Origin: Oleomonas cavernae
GTDB lineage: Bacteria > Pseudomonadota > Alphaproteobacteria > Zavarziniales > Zavarziniaceae
Length of the DNA stretch: 64,000 nucleotides
Direction: 5' to 3'
Assembly (NCBI RefSeq): GCF_003590945.1
Contig: NZ_QYUK01000008.1
Coordinates: 248,001 to 312,000 of the forward strand
Positions 1-10,003 of the stretch are shown here, piece by piece (within the stretch, counting starts at the first letter, position 1; the number at the start of each line of letters is the position of its first letter). A program made the translations under genes and the position numbers. The notes beneath the pieces are model-generated. The model had not been told where the DNA came from and made no database searches. It was given only the letters and a program-made list of their open reading frames with translations.

Positions 1-2
1 CC

Positions 3-323
3 TTCCTGCGCACGCCCAAGCTGGAAGACAAGCCGGCGGCCATCCGCGGCCTGGTCCATGCCCGCGAGGAAACCACGCTGATGCTGTGCCTGTGGGCGGC
101 GGCGGCGGCCGTGGGCCTGGTCTTTGGCCCGCGCGACCACGAGGCCTATGTCTGGGTGGCGGTGCTGCTGGTGCAGTCCCTGCCCTATGCCGCGGCCCTG
201 CTCCTGTCGATGATGAGTGCGGTGCCCGGCTTGCGCGTCCTCCTGCCCTTCGGCCGCACCGCCGCCGTGCGCGGCGCCAAGGCCCCGGTCGCCAGCCTGC
301 CCCAGCAGGGCACGGGGCATTGA
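3..323 (+). CDS. Membrane glycosyltransferase, C-terminal fragment
   Basis: The reading frame is open from the left edge of the window, so only the last 106 residues are visible. The segment begins FLRTPKLEDKPA, a motif seen at the end of the cytoplasmic part of family-2 membrane glycosyltransferases (cellulose-synthase-like). About three hydrophobic helices follow, then a short Ala/Pro-rich tail. The catalytic domain lies outside the window, so donor and acceptor cannot be named. The next gene encodes a GtrA protein, a family that often works with membrane glycosyltransferases. The family call is from motif and topology only. Confidence 0.55.
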   Translation, partial: FLRTPKLEDKPAAIRGLVHAREETTLMLCLWAAAAAVGLVFGPRDHEAYVWVAVLLVQSLPYAAALLLSMMSAVPGLRVLLPFGRTAAVRGAKAPVASLPQQGTGH

Positions 324-345
324 GGCGGGGCGACACCGGAAGAAG

Positions 346-369
346 CCCTCTCCTCCCCGGAGGAGAGGG
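346..369. repeat. Short perfect stem-loop, intergenic repeat
   Basis: An 11-bp inverted repeat (CCCTCTCCTCC with its complement) has a 2-base loop and is followed by GGTTGGGTGAGGAGGG. The same words recur in the longer elements at 14368, 17370, 31060, 38575 and 46938. It lies just after the glycosyltransferase stop codon and may also slow transcription there. Confidence 0.6.
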
Positions 370-397
370 TTGGGTGAGGAGGGTCGGTCCTCCCTGC

Positions 398-477
398 CGT
401 CATCCCGGCGAAGGCCGGGATCCATCCTGGGGCAGCGCGCGATGTCGCAATGGATCCCGGCCTTCGCCGGGATGACG
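398..477. repeat. Palindromic intergenic repeat, GTCATCCCGGCGAAGGCC type
   Basis: Two 26-base arms (399-424 and 451-476) are inverted copies of each other around a 26-base centre. The same element recurs at 20771-20883 and 63276-63389, with a variant at 61329-61432. It is a mobile-looking intergenic repeat and not a gene. Confidence 0.8.
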
Positions 478-492
478 ATCGGGAGAAGGTCG

Positions 493-912
493 TTGCCGAT
501 CGCTAATCTCACCCGGCGCCTGATGCGCAGCCGGTTCCTGCGCTTCGCCCTGGTGGGCGCGGGCGGGGCGCTGGTCGATATCGGGGCGCTGTACCTGGCC
601 CGGGACGGCTTCGGCCTCGATCTCTACAGCGGCCGGGTGTTCTCGTTCCTGTGCGCCGTCAGCTTCACCTTCTTCGCCAACCGCGCCTTCACCTTCGGCG
701 ACGCCAAGCGCGGACGCCTGGCCCGGCAATGGCTGGTCTTCGCCACCAGCCAGTTGGGCGGGCTGGCGGTGAACTACGCCCTCTATGCCGTGCTGGTGAC
801 CTACTGGCCGCTGGCCCATGACGAGCCCGCCATCGCCGTCGTCCTCGGCTCGCTGGCGGGCCTCGTCTTCAATTATGCGGCGGCGCGCCGCCTGGTGTTC
901 CGCGCCGGCTGA
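493..912 (+). CDS. GtrA family membrane protein
   Basis: A small integral membrane protein of about 139 residues with four predicted helices. The order FALVGAGGALVDIG, FLCAVSFTFFANRAFTF, then a C-terminal FNYAAARRLVF is typical of GtrA (PF04138), whose members help move polyprenyl-linked sugars across the inner membrane. I chose the TTG at 493 because GGGAGAAGG lies just upstream. An ATG at 523 gives the more usual 129-residue length. The longer open frame starting at 217 runs through the repeat at 398-477 and is unlikely to be translated. The preceding glycosyltransferase is a natural partner. Confidence 0.8.
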   Translation: MPIANLTRRLMRSRFLRFALVGAGGALVDIGALYLARDGFGLDLYSGRVFSFLCAVSFTFFANRAFTFGDAKRGRLARQWLVFATSQLGGLAVNYALYAVLVTYWPLAHDEPAIAVVLGSLAGLVFNYAAARRLVFRAG

Positions 913-916
913 GGGA

Positions 917-2480
917 TCAGCCGGCGGCGCCGGTCGCCACCGGCGGGATTTCACCGGGACGGCGGCGGGTCCGGCGCGGCGCCCGCGTGACCGGCTCGGC
1001 GGCCGCGGCCTTGGCGATGGCCTCGCTCTCGAGCGTCGCCCGCTTGGCCTCCTCCTTCAGGGCGACGATCGCCGCCGCTTCCAGCTCGACCAGGGATTCG
1101 CCCAGGAAATCGACGAAATCGGCGATGTCGGGCATGATCCGCCGGCAGGAATTGACGCCGATCGAGATCGTGCCGTTGTAGCTGAAGATGGCGATCAGCA
1201 GGCCCATGCCGTCGAAGATCGGGCCAAAGCCGATCTGCGCCGTCATCTGGGCGCCCAGGCTGTAGAGCGGAATCTGCGGGCCCGGCACGTTGGTGATGAC
1301 GCAGTTGAAGATCGGGGCATGGGCATCCGCGACCTTCATCCTGGTATAGAGCCGGGTCGCCAGCGCCGCCGTGGCCGAGGGCACGAAGCGCGAATAGTCG
1401 GTCAGGTTGCGGGCGCCGATGGCGTTGGTCAGGCTCTTGGACTTCTGGGTGTTCTCGTGCACCGCGGCCAGGCGCGCCAGGGGATCGGCGACGTCGGTCG
1501 CGATCGAGACCAGCATGCCCGAGACCTGGTTGCCCAGGGCCCCTTCTCGGCCTCGTTGCGCACCGAGATCGGGGCGAAGGCGATCAGCGACTTCTCGGGC
1601 AGGGCATCGCGCTTCTGCAGCCAGCGGCGCAGGGCGCCGGCGCAGATGGTCAGGATCACGTCGTTGACGGTCGCCCCCTCCACCGCCTTGCGCACGCGCT
1701 TCACCGCCTCCAGCGACAGCACCGTGCCGTCCCACACCCGCTGGGGCGAGATCGGCACGTTGAGCGGGGTCTTGGGCGCCTGGAACGGGGCCGGCGGCGG
1801 ATCCTCGCGGTACTGCGGCAGGCGCGCGACCGAGGTGATGACGGTCGAGGCGACACGCGGCACCAGTTCCAGCAGCTTGAACGGCGCGGCGATGCCGGTG
1901 GCCGCGGTGCGCAGCAGCAGTTGCACGGTCGAGGGTACCCGTTCGGGCACCCAGCGCTTGCGCGGCGGCTCGATATTACGGCCTTCGGGCGTCAGGTCGG
2001 TCAGGGCGAACAGAATGTCATTGCCCGAGACGCCGTCGATCGCGGCATGGTGGATCTTGATCAGGGTGGCGAAGGCGCCCTTGGGCAGCCAGTCGATGCC
2101 GTCCAGCCCTTCGATCACGTAGAATTCCCACAGAGGCCGCGTGCGGTCGAGCGGGTGGGAGAGAATGCGCGAGCACATGGTGACCAGCGAGCGCCAATCG
2201 CCCGGCGACGGCACGGCGACATGGCGCAGGTGATAGTCGAGGTCGAAATCCGGATCCTCGATCCAATAGGCGCGGTCGAGCGAGAACGGCACCTCGACCA
2301 GGCGCTGGCGGAAGGTGCGGGCCAGATGCAGGCGCTGTTCGACGCCGCTGCGAATCGCCTCGAAGCTGAACGGCACCGTCGCGGTCGACGGGTCGTAGAA
2401 GCACAGCCCGGCGATATGCATGGGGGAATTCGGGTTTCGAGGTAGAGGAACCCCTGGTCCAAACCACTGAGCTGGTGCAT
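917..2480 (-). CDS. Wax ester synthase/diacylglycerol acyltransferase (WS/DGAT), frameshifted as assembled
   Basis: The family esterifies acyl-CoA to fatty alcohols or diacylglycerol to make storage lipid. The start MHQLSGLDQGFLYLET is typical, with GGAG upstream of the ATG at 2480. The acyltransferase motif HHAAIDG is present, as are the C-terminal WS/DGAT words SVRNEAEKG and CVITNVPGPQIPLYS. The frame breaks twice. One base is missing near 2432-2434 (ACCCGAAT where ACCCCGAAT would give ETPNSPMHIAG), and one near 1540-1543 (four G where five would give EKGALGNQ). With both restored the gene is 521 codons. A second, intact paralogue lies at 10880. The basic Ala/Pro-rich tail after residue 490 is longer than in that paralogue. 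Confidence 0.85.
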
Positions 2481-2737
2481 CGATCCGGTCTCCTTCACGG
2501 GGCGCGACGCGGGCGCGAGGATGCCGGCATCGAACCATCGCCAATACGTGGTGCGGCCGCCGCCACGTCCCTGGCCGGGCGCTGGCGGCGACGATGATGT
2601 CAAGCAAACAGGAAGCGACCTTACGCCAATGCGCCGCGCCGGTCACCGCTGCGGTGCAGCAAAGGCCGCGCCAAAACGGCGCGGCAACCGGGCGAGTGCT
2701 TACGCAGGCAGGACGGTTGAGAGAAACGCCCGCCTGA

Positions 2738-3649
2738 TCAGCGGGTAGGCTTCACACTGGGCAGGGCGGGCGGCTGGCCCGCGTCGGCGAGCGACGCGCG
2801 CATCGGCTTGCCCGAGGAGATCTTGCTCGCCGCGGGCTTCACCGCCACCCGCTTGACCGGCAGGGTCGCCATGGGCGCGCTGAGCGAAACCAGTTGGGGC
2901 TTGCGCGGCGACGGACGGCGGGCCTCGTCGGCCCGTTCGGTCGGGCGGCAGGCCGGCTCGACCGCTTCGGGCGGTGTCGGCAGATCGCCGGCCGACACCA
3001 CGGGGCGGCCCATCACCACCGGCTTGCCGGCGCGAATTTGCACGGTTGCCCCGTGGAATTGCGATTGCAGGGTGCCGGGCGCTGCCAGATCGGGCCGGAC
3101 GCTGAACGGCGTTGCCACGGGCACGGTCTCCTTGACCTCGACCACCGCGGCTTCCATCTCGGGCACGTCGCCGCTGCCGCCATAGACGAAGCCGTAGAGC
3201 GGATAGACGCTGGTGCCGTAGTCGTCGACGATCGGGTACCAGACCCGCACCATCGACCAATCATTGCGCGGGCTGACGTCGATCACCGACACGCCGCGAT
3301 CGATGCGGCCCTTGCGGCCGCTGCGGCGGCTGGCCCAGTTGGCGTGATCGACGATGACCTCGCGACTGTCGACCACCTGGCGAACCACGGCGACGTGGCC
3401 GCGGCGCATCGAGCCGCTGCGCTTGAAGACCATGACCGCGCCCTCTTGCGGGCGCCCGCCGGTCTGGTAGCCGGCGGTACGCGCCTGGCCCCACCAGGTC
3501 CAGGCATCGCCCATGATCGCCACCCCCGACACCTGGCGGGCATAGGGGACGCATTCGATGGCATGAGCCGGCGCGTTGAGAGAAAAGACACAGGCCATTG
3601 CGATGGCCGCAAGCATGCCGCGGCCAAAAGCCGTCCTTCTCTGCGCCAT
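2738..3649 (-). CDS. Exported CHAP-domain amidase
   Basis: The 303-residue protein has a signal peptide ending in NAPAHA (about residue 30) and then a CHAP domain (cysteine, histidine-dependent amidohydrolase/peptidase). The catalytic Cys is probably C33 in ECVPYAR and the His H85 in RGHVAVV, with DHANW following. These enzymes usually cut peptidoglycan peptides. Residues 190-303 are a low-complexity Pro/Val/Lys-rich tail with no recognised fold. The gene is alone on its strand and diverges from the amidohydrolase at 3888; the 238-base gap between them must hold both promoters. Confidence 0.8.
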   Translation of the reverse strand: MAQRRTAFGRGMLAAIAMACVFSLNAPAHAIECVPYARQVSGVAIMGDAWTWWGQARTAGYQTGGRPQEGAVMVFKRSGSMRRGHVAVVRQVVDSREVIVDHANWASRRSGRKGRIDRGVSVIDVSPRNDWSMVRVWYPIVDDYGTSVYPLYGFVYGGSGDVPEMEAAVVEVKETVPVATPFSVRPDLAAPGTLQSQFHGATVQIRAGKPVVMGRPVVSAGDLPTPPEAVEPACRPTERADEARRPSPRKPQLVSLSAPMATLPVKRVAVKPAASKISSGKPMRASLADAGQPPALPSVKPTR

Positions 3650-3887
3650 CTCGCCCCCTGCCCCTTAATTGTGCACTGCCCTCAAACCCGATGTAACAAA
3701 CCGAAATATTCCTGTCCACCCTCAATCGCCTAAACAAAATGGGGGGATTCGACATCCCCCCTTACCAGCGCAACCACAAGATATTGCAGGTTTGCGCGAT
3801 GCCATGTTGCGACGGCACGCAACCGCTTGCTAAAGCTGAGGCGGTCGTCGTTTTGAGATTACGCCCGATCCGGGCCGAAAAGGTGCC

Positions 3888-4673
3888 ATGTCCCTGCTTG
3901 AGCCCGACGAACCCCCGGCGGTCGAAATCGTCAACCCGCAAGGGACCAGCGAGGCCGTCCTTATCTGCGACCATGCCAGCGCCCGCCTGCCCCGCCGCCT
4001 GGGTGACCTGGGCCTGAGTGAAGCGCAACGTCTGGAGCACATCGGTTGGGACATCGGCGCCGCGGCGGTGGCACGGCGGCTGTCGCTGGCGATCGACGCG
4101 CCGCTGGTCCTGACCGGCTATTCCCGCCTGGCGATCGACTGCAACCGGCCGCCCGGCGTGCCGACCTCGATCCCCGTCCTGACCGGGAGCGTCGAGGTGC
4201 CGGGCAACCGGGACCTGAGCGAGGCCGACAAGGCCGCCCGGGTCACTGGCCTGTTCGAGCCCTACCACGCCGCCATCGCCGCCCTGCTGGACGGCCGGGC
4301 GGCGGCGGGCAAGGCCAGCGCCGTGCTGGCGATCCATTCGTTCACGCCCCACCTGGGCGACGCGCGGCCCTGGAATATTGGCGTCACCTATGGCCGCGAC
4401 CGGCGCCTGGCGGGCTGCTTCCTCGAGACGCTGCAGGCCTTCTGGCCCGGCATCGTCGTGGGCGACAACCAGCCCTATGCGGTGACCGATTCAGGGGACT
4501 ACGCCATGCCGGTCTATGGCGAGCGGCGCGGCCTGCTCCACGTGCTGATCGAGTTGCGCCAGGACGGCGTGACCGACGCGACGGGCCAGATCCGCTGGGC
4601 CGACCGGCTGGCCGCCTGCTGGCGGCAATTCGCGGGCGACCTGCCGGCACTGGCCTTGCAACCGGTCAGTTGA
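3888..4673 (+). CDS. N-formylglutamate amidohydrolase family protein
   Basis: A 261-residue cytoplasmic protein of the FGase family (PF05013), which removes formyl from N-formyl-L-glutamate at the end of histidine breakdown; some members act on other N-acyl amino acids. Visible family signatures are VLICDHASARLP, YSRLAIDCNR, AIHSFTP and NQPYAVTDSGDY. No other hut genes are nearby, so the substrate is not settled by context. The start is preceded by AAAAGGTGCC. Its stop overlaps by eight bases the 3' end of the convergent TadG gene. Confidence 0.85.
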   Translation: MSLLEPDEPPAVEIVNPQGTSEAVLICDHASARLPRRLGDLGLSEAQRLEHIGWDIGAAAVARRLSLAIDAPLVLTGYSRLAIDCNRPPGVPTSIPVLTGSVEVPGNRDLSEADKAARVTGLFEPYHAAIAALLDGRAAAGKASAVLAIHSFTPHLGDARPWNIGVTYGRDRRLAGCFLETLQAFWPGIVVGDNQPYAVTDSGDYAMPVYGERRGLLHVLIELRQDGVTDATGQIRWADRLAACWRQFAGDLPALALQPVS

Positions 4674-6676
4674 CCAGCCGGGCGTCGCCCGAACCGCAGG
4701 TGAGATTGGTGCCGACCTCGACCTTGCCCAGATCCATCCCCAGCGTGTCGTCGAGCAGGAGAGCCAGGGTCGGGGACAGCAAGGGATCCAGCAGATCCTC
4801 GACCACCGGGTTCAGCAAGGCGGTCACGTCGCCAATTGCCTTGCCGGTCAAATCCATGACCGCGCCCAGCGTGCCGTCGTCCTGCGGTTCGTAGGTCAGG
4901 ACGTGGATACCGTTGATGGTCTGCGACACGCTGCTGACGAGTTCGGTCGAGGAATAAGCGTGATAGGCCGGTGCTTCGCCGATCTCGGGCGGCCAGTTAT
5001 AGGTATGTTCCCAATCGGTGGCCCCGGCATCGGTGTCGATCAGGACCCCCACGCCCCGCCTTCGAACGGCCGGCGGGGCGCACAGCTGACGAACAGGATC
5101 GCGGTCCGGGTGCAGGTCTTGAGGCCGATATCGACCAGCGCGATCGGCTCGACGCTGGGCTCGATATCGGAGAAAAGATACTGTCGAGATCGACTTGGCC
5201 GATGCGCAGGTTGGCGATCGCCGTCTTCACGGCGATCGTCAGCGATTCCGGCTTGCTGTTGGGCGGGCAATTGAAATCGGTGACACGCGCCTTGCCGGCG
5301 CCAAGGTCGAGGCTAACATCGATGCGAACCGGGTCGCCCGGCACGATGATGATATCCACCATATCGTGGGGCACGCCCAGGAGCGAGCCGATCACCGTGA
5401 CCAGGTCGAGGTGGAACAGATCGTTGAGCAGCGTCGTCACCGGCGCGACCAGATTGGCCACTTTGCTGGCGAGATTGGCGATGCCGGTCAGGCCCGCCAG
5501 TTCCAGCGAGACCACCGCCCGGACCTGCGCCGTGCGGACATAGATCTGGTTGGGCCCAAAAGGATTGGCCTTCGCCAGTTCCGGATTGCCGATCGCCGAT
5601 AGTTGCGGCGGCTCGACGACCGACAGGCGCAGCGTGACGGTGTTGTTGTCCCCCAGGTCGAGCGGAATGCTGGCCGCCAGCCCGTTCTCGCCATTGGCCG
5701 CCTGGACGATGGCCTGGGTCAGGTCGAAGACGCTGAGCGTCGCGTCCATGCCAGCCGCGGGCGTACCGCTCGCCAGGCTGAGGATCGAGCCCAGGCGCAT
5801 GGTTTGGCCGGCCGGGACGATGGCCTGGAGGTCGGCGAGGCCATCGATCGCGGTGGCGTTGATCGCGCTGCCGCCGTCACGTTCCAGGGCATCGATGGCG
5901 GCTTGCAGCACGGTGCCGACCGCCGCATCCGTCGACAGCACCTGATCCGTGCCGCCCGCGTCGAGGTGGAGGCCGATAGCGAGTTCGTCGACGAAATCCA
6001 GCAGGTTGATGTCGGTGTCGATGAGCCCCTGCCAACTGACCAGGGAGAGGTTCAGGTTCCCGCCCAGCAGGCCGCCGAACACCGCGTTCAGGACCGTCCC
6101 CTGGCTGCTGTCGAGGTGTACCAGGGTGCTTCGAATGGTCAGCATGGCAAGCGGCGAACCGACGAAGGCACTGGTGGCCCGGGCCGAGACGTCGAGGTCG
6201 GTGACGCCCAGCGCACCGGCGAAAAACGACGGGCTCGACCCGCGCCCGCTCAAGCGCACGGCGCGCGGATTGGTCCCGCCCGCGGTGAATCGATCGGCGA
6301 CCGGGTAGACCAGGCCGCCGCCGCTCTTGTGCGAGTCGTAGGTTCCCAGGCAGAAGGTTACCTGATCATCGGCCGTGGGATCGACGCAAGCCTGGGTCAG
6401 CGCCAGCGTGCCGTAGCCGTTGTCGGTCAGCACCACCTGGGCAGCGGCGACCGCCCCTGCCGTGCCCCCGGTGCCGCCGTCGAGATGGCGGGCCGCCGCG
6501 ATGGCGGCGAGGTCGAGCGTGTCCTGCAAGCTCTGCTTGGCGTGAAAGGCATAGCCGAGGTCGACCACCATGGACAGGGTGCCGATCAGGACCGGCATGG
6601 CCACCATGAAGACCAGCGCGGCGGCGCCACGCTCCCAGATCGGCCGCTTCGGCTCTCGTGTTCCCATGCTCGACAA
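4666..6676 (-). CDS. TadG-family pilus-assembly-like protein, copy 2 (frameshifted as assembled)
   Basis: The N-terminus has a short basic stretch, then RGAAALVFMVAMPVLIG, a single membrane helix, and LGYAFHAKQSLQDTLDLAAIAAARHLDGG. This is the Tad/TadG signature (PF13400), a pseudopilin-like anchor linked to Flp pili or the cell envelope. The rest is a long extracytoplasmic domain with conserved VVEPPQLSAIG and a C-terminal CGSGDARLVN. Two one-base deletions interrupt it, near 5169-5170 and in the five-G run at 5046-5050; restored, it has 670 residues. It aligns end to end with copy 1 at 7197. A 114-base gap separates it from its TadE partner upstream. Confidence 0.75.
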
Positions 6677-6790
6677 CCCCGTCTGCGGCGCTCCCGAGGG
6701 ATGTACGCCACCAGCACCGGGGTCTATTCAAAGCCGGAAAATATCCACAAGCCGTTAACGGGCATGACGGCAGAGCCGCGATCGCAATCT

Positions 6791-7219
6791 TCAGTCGGCA
6801 GGCACGGTGAAGGTGCTGTCGACGCTCAATTCGTCGGGGATGGGCAGGACTTCGGGCATGATCCGGCAGGAATCGTCGAGCGAGAAGGTCACCGTGATGG
6901 TGACCTGGCCGGCGGTCGGCAAGGTGAGCGGCGAGAACGTCGGGCCGGCGCAACCGGTCCTAGGCTGCATGAAGCCCTGGAGGGCCTCGGCGATGGCCCG
7001 ATTATAGATTTCCTGGCGGTCGGCGGCGTCCTCGCCCACGGATACCTGGCGCGACAATTCGCCCAGCCGGTAGCGCAACTGAACGTAGTCGGCCAGGATC
7101 TCGCCATAGGTCATGACGCCGAACAGCAGCGTCACCATCAGCGAGGCGATGAGCGCGAATTCGATGACCGCGGCGCCGCGCTCCCCGCGGCCTTGATCAA
7201 TTGACGAGACGGGCATCAT
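6791..7219 (-). CDS. TadE-like protein, copy 2
   Basis: About 142 residues with RGERGAAVIEFALIASLMVTLLFGVMTYGEI, the TadE motif (PF07811): an acidic residue five after the cleavage-like Gly, then one hydrophobic helix. TadE proteins are minor pseudopilins of Flp/Tad systems. I chose the ATG-ATG start at 7219, which overlaps the end of the upstream TadG gene by 23 bases; a start at 7243 is possible. It pairs with copy 1 at 9357, sharing the spacing of a helix, YGEILADYVQLRY, and a C-terminal CRIMPEVLPIP. Confidence 0.8.
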   Translation of the reverse strand: MMPVSSIDQGRGERGAAVIEFALIASLMVTLLFGVMTYGEILADYVQLRYRLGELSRQVSVGEDAADRQEIYNRAIAEALQGFMQPRTGCAGPTFSPLTLPTAGQVTITVTFSLDDSCRIMPEVLPIPDELSVDSTFTVPAD

Positions 7220-9352
7220 CACACGTGAGATTGGCCCCAACATCGACGGACGCGACGTCGACGCCGAGTAGATCCAACAGGGTATTGAGAAGCGAATCCA
7301 CCGTGCTCGACAGCAGACTGAGGACGGGTGCCAAGACGCTGGTCACCGTTGACAGTGTCGTGACGACCCCGGTCAGCAGGGTGTTCACAAGATTCGCGTT
7401 GCCAGCCGCGGCTTGGTAGGTGTCGAACTGAATGCCATTGGGGTTCGTCGAGGTTTTCGGGCTGAGCATATTCACCAGGGAGGTCGAGAAGTTCGACGAG
7501 TGATGATAGCAATAATTTGCGCCGCTGGGGTCTGCGTCTGCTGTTGCGACGCATCGGCCAGGCGGTGTCACCCCCACTTCCGGCGGATTGATATAGGTAT
7601 CGGGTAGATAGCTGCTGCCTGCGATGGCGCTGTCTACAAGCAAGCCCAACCCGCCGCCGCCATAGTCGAGCCGCGGACCATCCCAGTGAACATAGTCCGG
7701 CGGTGCGTAGCCGGAACACGCGCCAAAAGATTGAGAAGAGGTGGTTTGCAGAAGGTGCCGGATCTTGTCCAGATGTTGAGAATCGGGAGTGGTTCGACCG
7801 CAACGGGGACCTTCGATGCAAAGACCGAGGCGGCGTCCATCGTGCCGACGCGAACGATCGCCGCGCTGGATGCGGCCCGCACCGTGAGATCCTTTGTGCC
7901 GTTGCCGGTGGGACAAGTGTAGTCCGTCACGTAAGCCTCGCCGCCGGCCAGATCAATGCTGATGTCGAGCCGCGGAGTCGGCAAAACCTCAAGCCCAAAT
8001 ACCGTCTTGTGCTGCGTCGACCCTAGCAGGGCGCCGACCAGCCCGCCGACAACGGTCGACAACAGACCGGCAATGTTCAAACTAGCGGCCTGATTGAGCG
8101 CGGTTACCAGATCGCTGACCAGCGGCGCGCTCGCCAGCAGGTTGTTGACCGCCGTGGTTACGGGGCCGAGCACCGGCAACTGGATCGAGATATATACTCG
8201 CACCTGGCCGGTGCGGACATAGATCGCGCCCGCCCCGAACCGCTGGTCCGTGGCCGCCTTCGCCAGGGCCGGGTCGCCGATCGCGGACAATTGCGGCGGT
8301 TCGACCACGGCGAACTTCACCGTCACCGTGGCGGTCCCGTTCAGGATGCTGCTGCTCGATGTGCCCAGCCCAACCCCACCCTGCAAACCATTGACGCCGT
8401 TGGCGGCCATCAGCCCGCCCTGAACCAGATCAAGTGCGTTGATCGTCATATCGAGACCGGCCGCCGCCGTTCCGGTTTGCACACCGATCAGATCGGACAG
8501 CGTTATATTCGCCTCTCTTATGGCAGCCGATAAGCCGCTGCCCGCGGTATTGAGGCCGGTCAGTTCGATGCCCGCGGTGGTGCCGGTGCCCAGGACCGTG
8601 GCCGCAGTTGTCAGCAGGGTGCCGATGCTGACCTGGCTGCCCAGTACCTGGTCGTAATTGCCCGCGGCAACGCCGACGCTGGGGGCCAGCGCGTCGAGGA
8701 AGGTGAGCAAATTGATGTTCGCTGTGGCGATCCCGTTCGAGCCGAGCACGGTCAAGCTGCCGTTGCCGCCCAGCAGGCCCAGCACCAGGTTCGGGTTGGC
8801 ACTGACCAGGGCGCTCCTGATCGTCAGTTGGGCCAAATTGCTGCCGCCCCGGGCCGCCGTCGATTGCACCGAATAGTCCAGCTCATCGATGCCGAAAATG
8901 CGCGCAAAGAAGCTGGGCGAATCGCCCTTGGCGCTCAGGCGGACCGCCTTTTGTTTGGTGCCGCCAGCGGTGAACCGGCTGCTGAGCGGGTATTGGAAAG
9001 CGCCGCTGCTGTCCCTGGCGGCGTAGTTGCCCAAGCATAGAAAGACCGCATTGTCGGTGGTGGGTATGGCGCAGCCCGAAGCGAGCGAGAAATCGGTAAA
9101 CCCGTTGTCGTCGAGAACGGTCCGCGCCGCCGTCGTTGCGGCAGGGGTCGCCCCGGTACCGCCGTCGAGTTGCCGCGCCGCGGCAATCGCCGCCAGATCC
9201 AGCGTGTCCTGAAGGGTCTGCTTGGAATAATAGGCGTAGCCCAGGTCGGTCACAAAGGCGATGACACCGACGAGAATCGGCAGCGCCAGTGCAAACAGGA
9301 TCGCCGCGGCGCCGCGTTCCCTGCGCATTCCCTTCGCCCGCGGCCGGCGCAT
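7197..9352 (-). CDS. TadG-family pilus-assembly-like protein, copy 1 (frameshifted as assembled)
   Basis: Begins with basic residues and RGAAAILFALALPILVGVI, then a helix and YSKQTLQDTLDLAAIAAARQLDGG, the TadG N-terminal signature. A large exported domain follows, with VVEPPQLSAIGDP and a C-terminal CDDARLVN. The ATG at 9352 is preferred: it lies five bases after the TadE stop and has GGAGGGG upstream. One frameshift lies near the four-A run at 7725-7728. Restoring one base joins the two parts into 718 residues. Leu/Val/Thr-rich segments around residues 600-700 resemble a beta-rich secreted domain. No tad ATPase, prepilin peptidase or secretin gene is in the window. Confidence 0.75.
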
Positions 9353-9356
9353 TCGA

Positions 9357-9809
9357 TCAAACCCCTCCGCGCACGGAAACAAGATTGGAAACCGACAGGG
9401 TCGTCAGGCTGGTTGGAAGCGGCACGACCGCGGGCATGAAGCGGCAGGCATCGGTAAGCTGGTAGCTGCCCTCGACGAGCACCTTTGCGTCGGCGCCGGC
9501 GCCGGTCGGGGTTATTTTGAAGGAGGCGCAGGTGGCCGTAACGGCATCGCTCTTGAAGGCATCGACCATCTTATCGTGCAGGTTGGTGAACGTCGCGCTG
9601 CGCGCGTTCTCATCCTCGCCCACCGCCATCTGCCGGGAAATCTCGCCCACCGCATAACGAAGCTGAATGTAGTGGGCCAATACCTCACCATAGGTGAGGA
9701 TGCCGAACAGCATGGTGACCAACAATGTACTGACCATGGCAAATTCGATCATGGCGACGCCCCGTTCGCCTTTTCCAGATCGTTCTCGCCGGGTCTTCCA
9801 CGCCGTCAC
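9357..9809 (-). CDS. TadE-like protein, copy 1
   Basis: A 150-residue protein with KGERGVAMIEFAMVSTLLVTMLFGILTYGEV, the TadE pseudopilin motif and helix, and a C-terminal CRFMPAVVPLP matching copy 2. It is the first gene of a four-gene minus-strand unit, TadE-TadG-TadE-TadG. The 194 bases up to 10003 hold its likely promoter; I saw no clear sigma-70 boxes there. Confidence 0.85.
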   Translation of the reverse strand: MTAWKTRRERSGKGERGVAMIEFAMVSTLLVTMLFGILTYGEVLAHYIQLRYAVGEISRQMAVGEDENARSATFTNLHDKMVDAFKSDAVTATCASFKITPTGAGADAKVLVEGSYQLTDACRFMPAVVPLPTSLTTLSVSNLVSVRGGV

Positions 9810-10003
9810 GGCACCACTACCTTATGCAAGGACTTGTCATGGGGCGGAGGTTACCCCCGATACGCCCAATGTTCACACCAAATCAGGATCATTTTGACCA
9901 GAGTATGGTTAACGGATCCTGAAGATGCCTTTGTATCCAGGCGCTTTCCGAGGAAGGCAACGCCGAACATCTATCATTTTGGATGCAATCATCGCAGATT
10001 CTG

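Noticed and set aside
217-492. N-terminal extension of the GtrA protein
   Set aside because: It would translate the stem-loop repeat at 398-477 and a Pro/Arg-rich shadow; GtrA proteins begin near the first helix.
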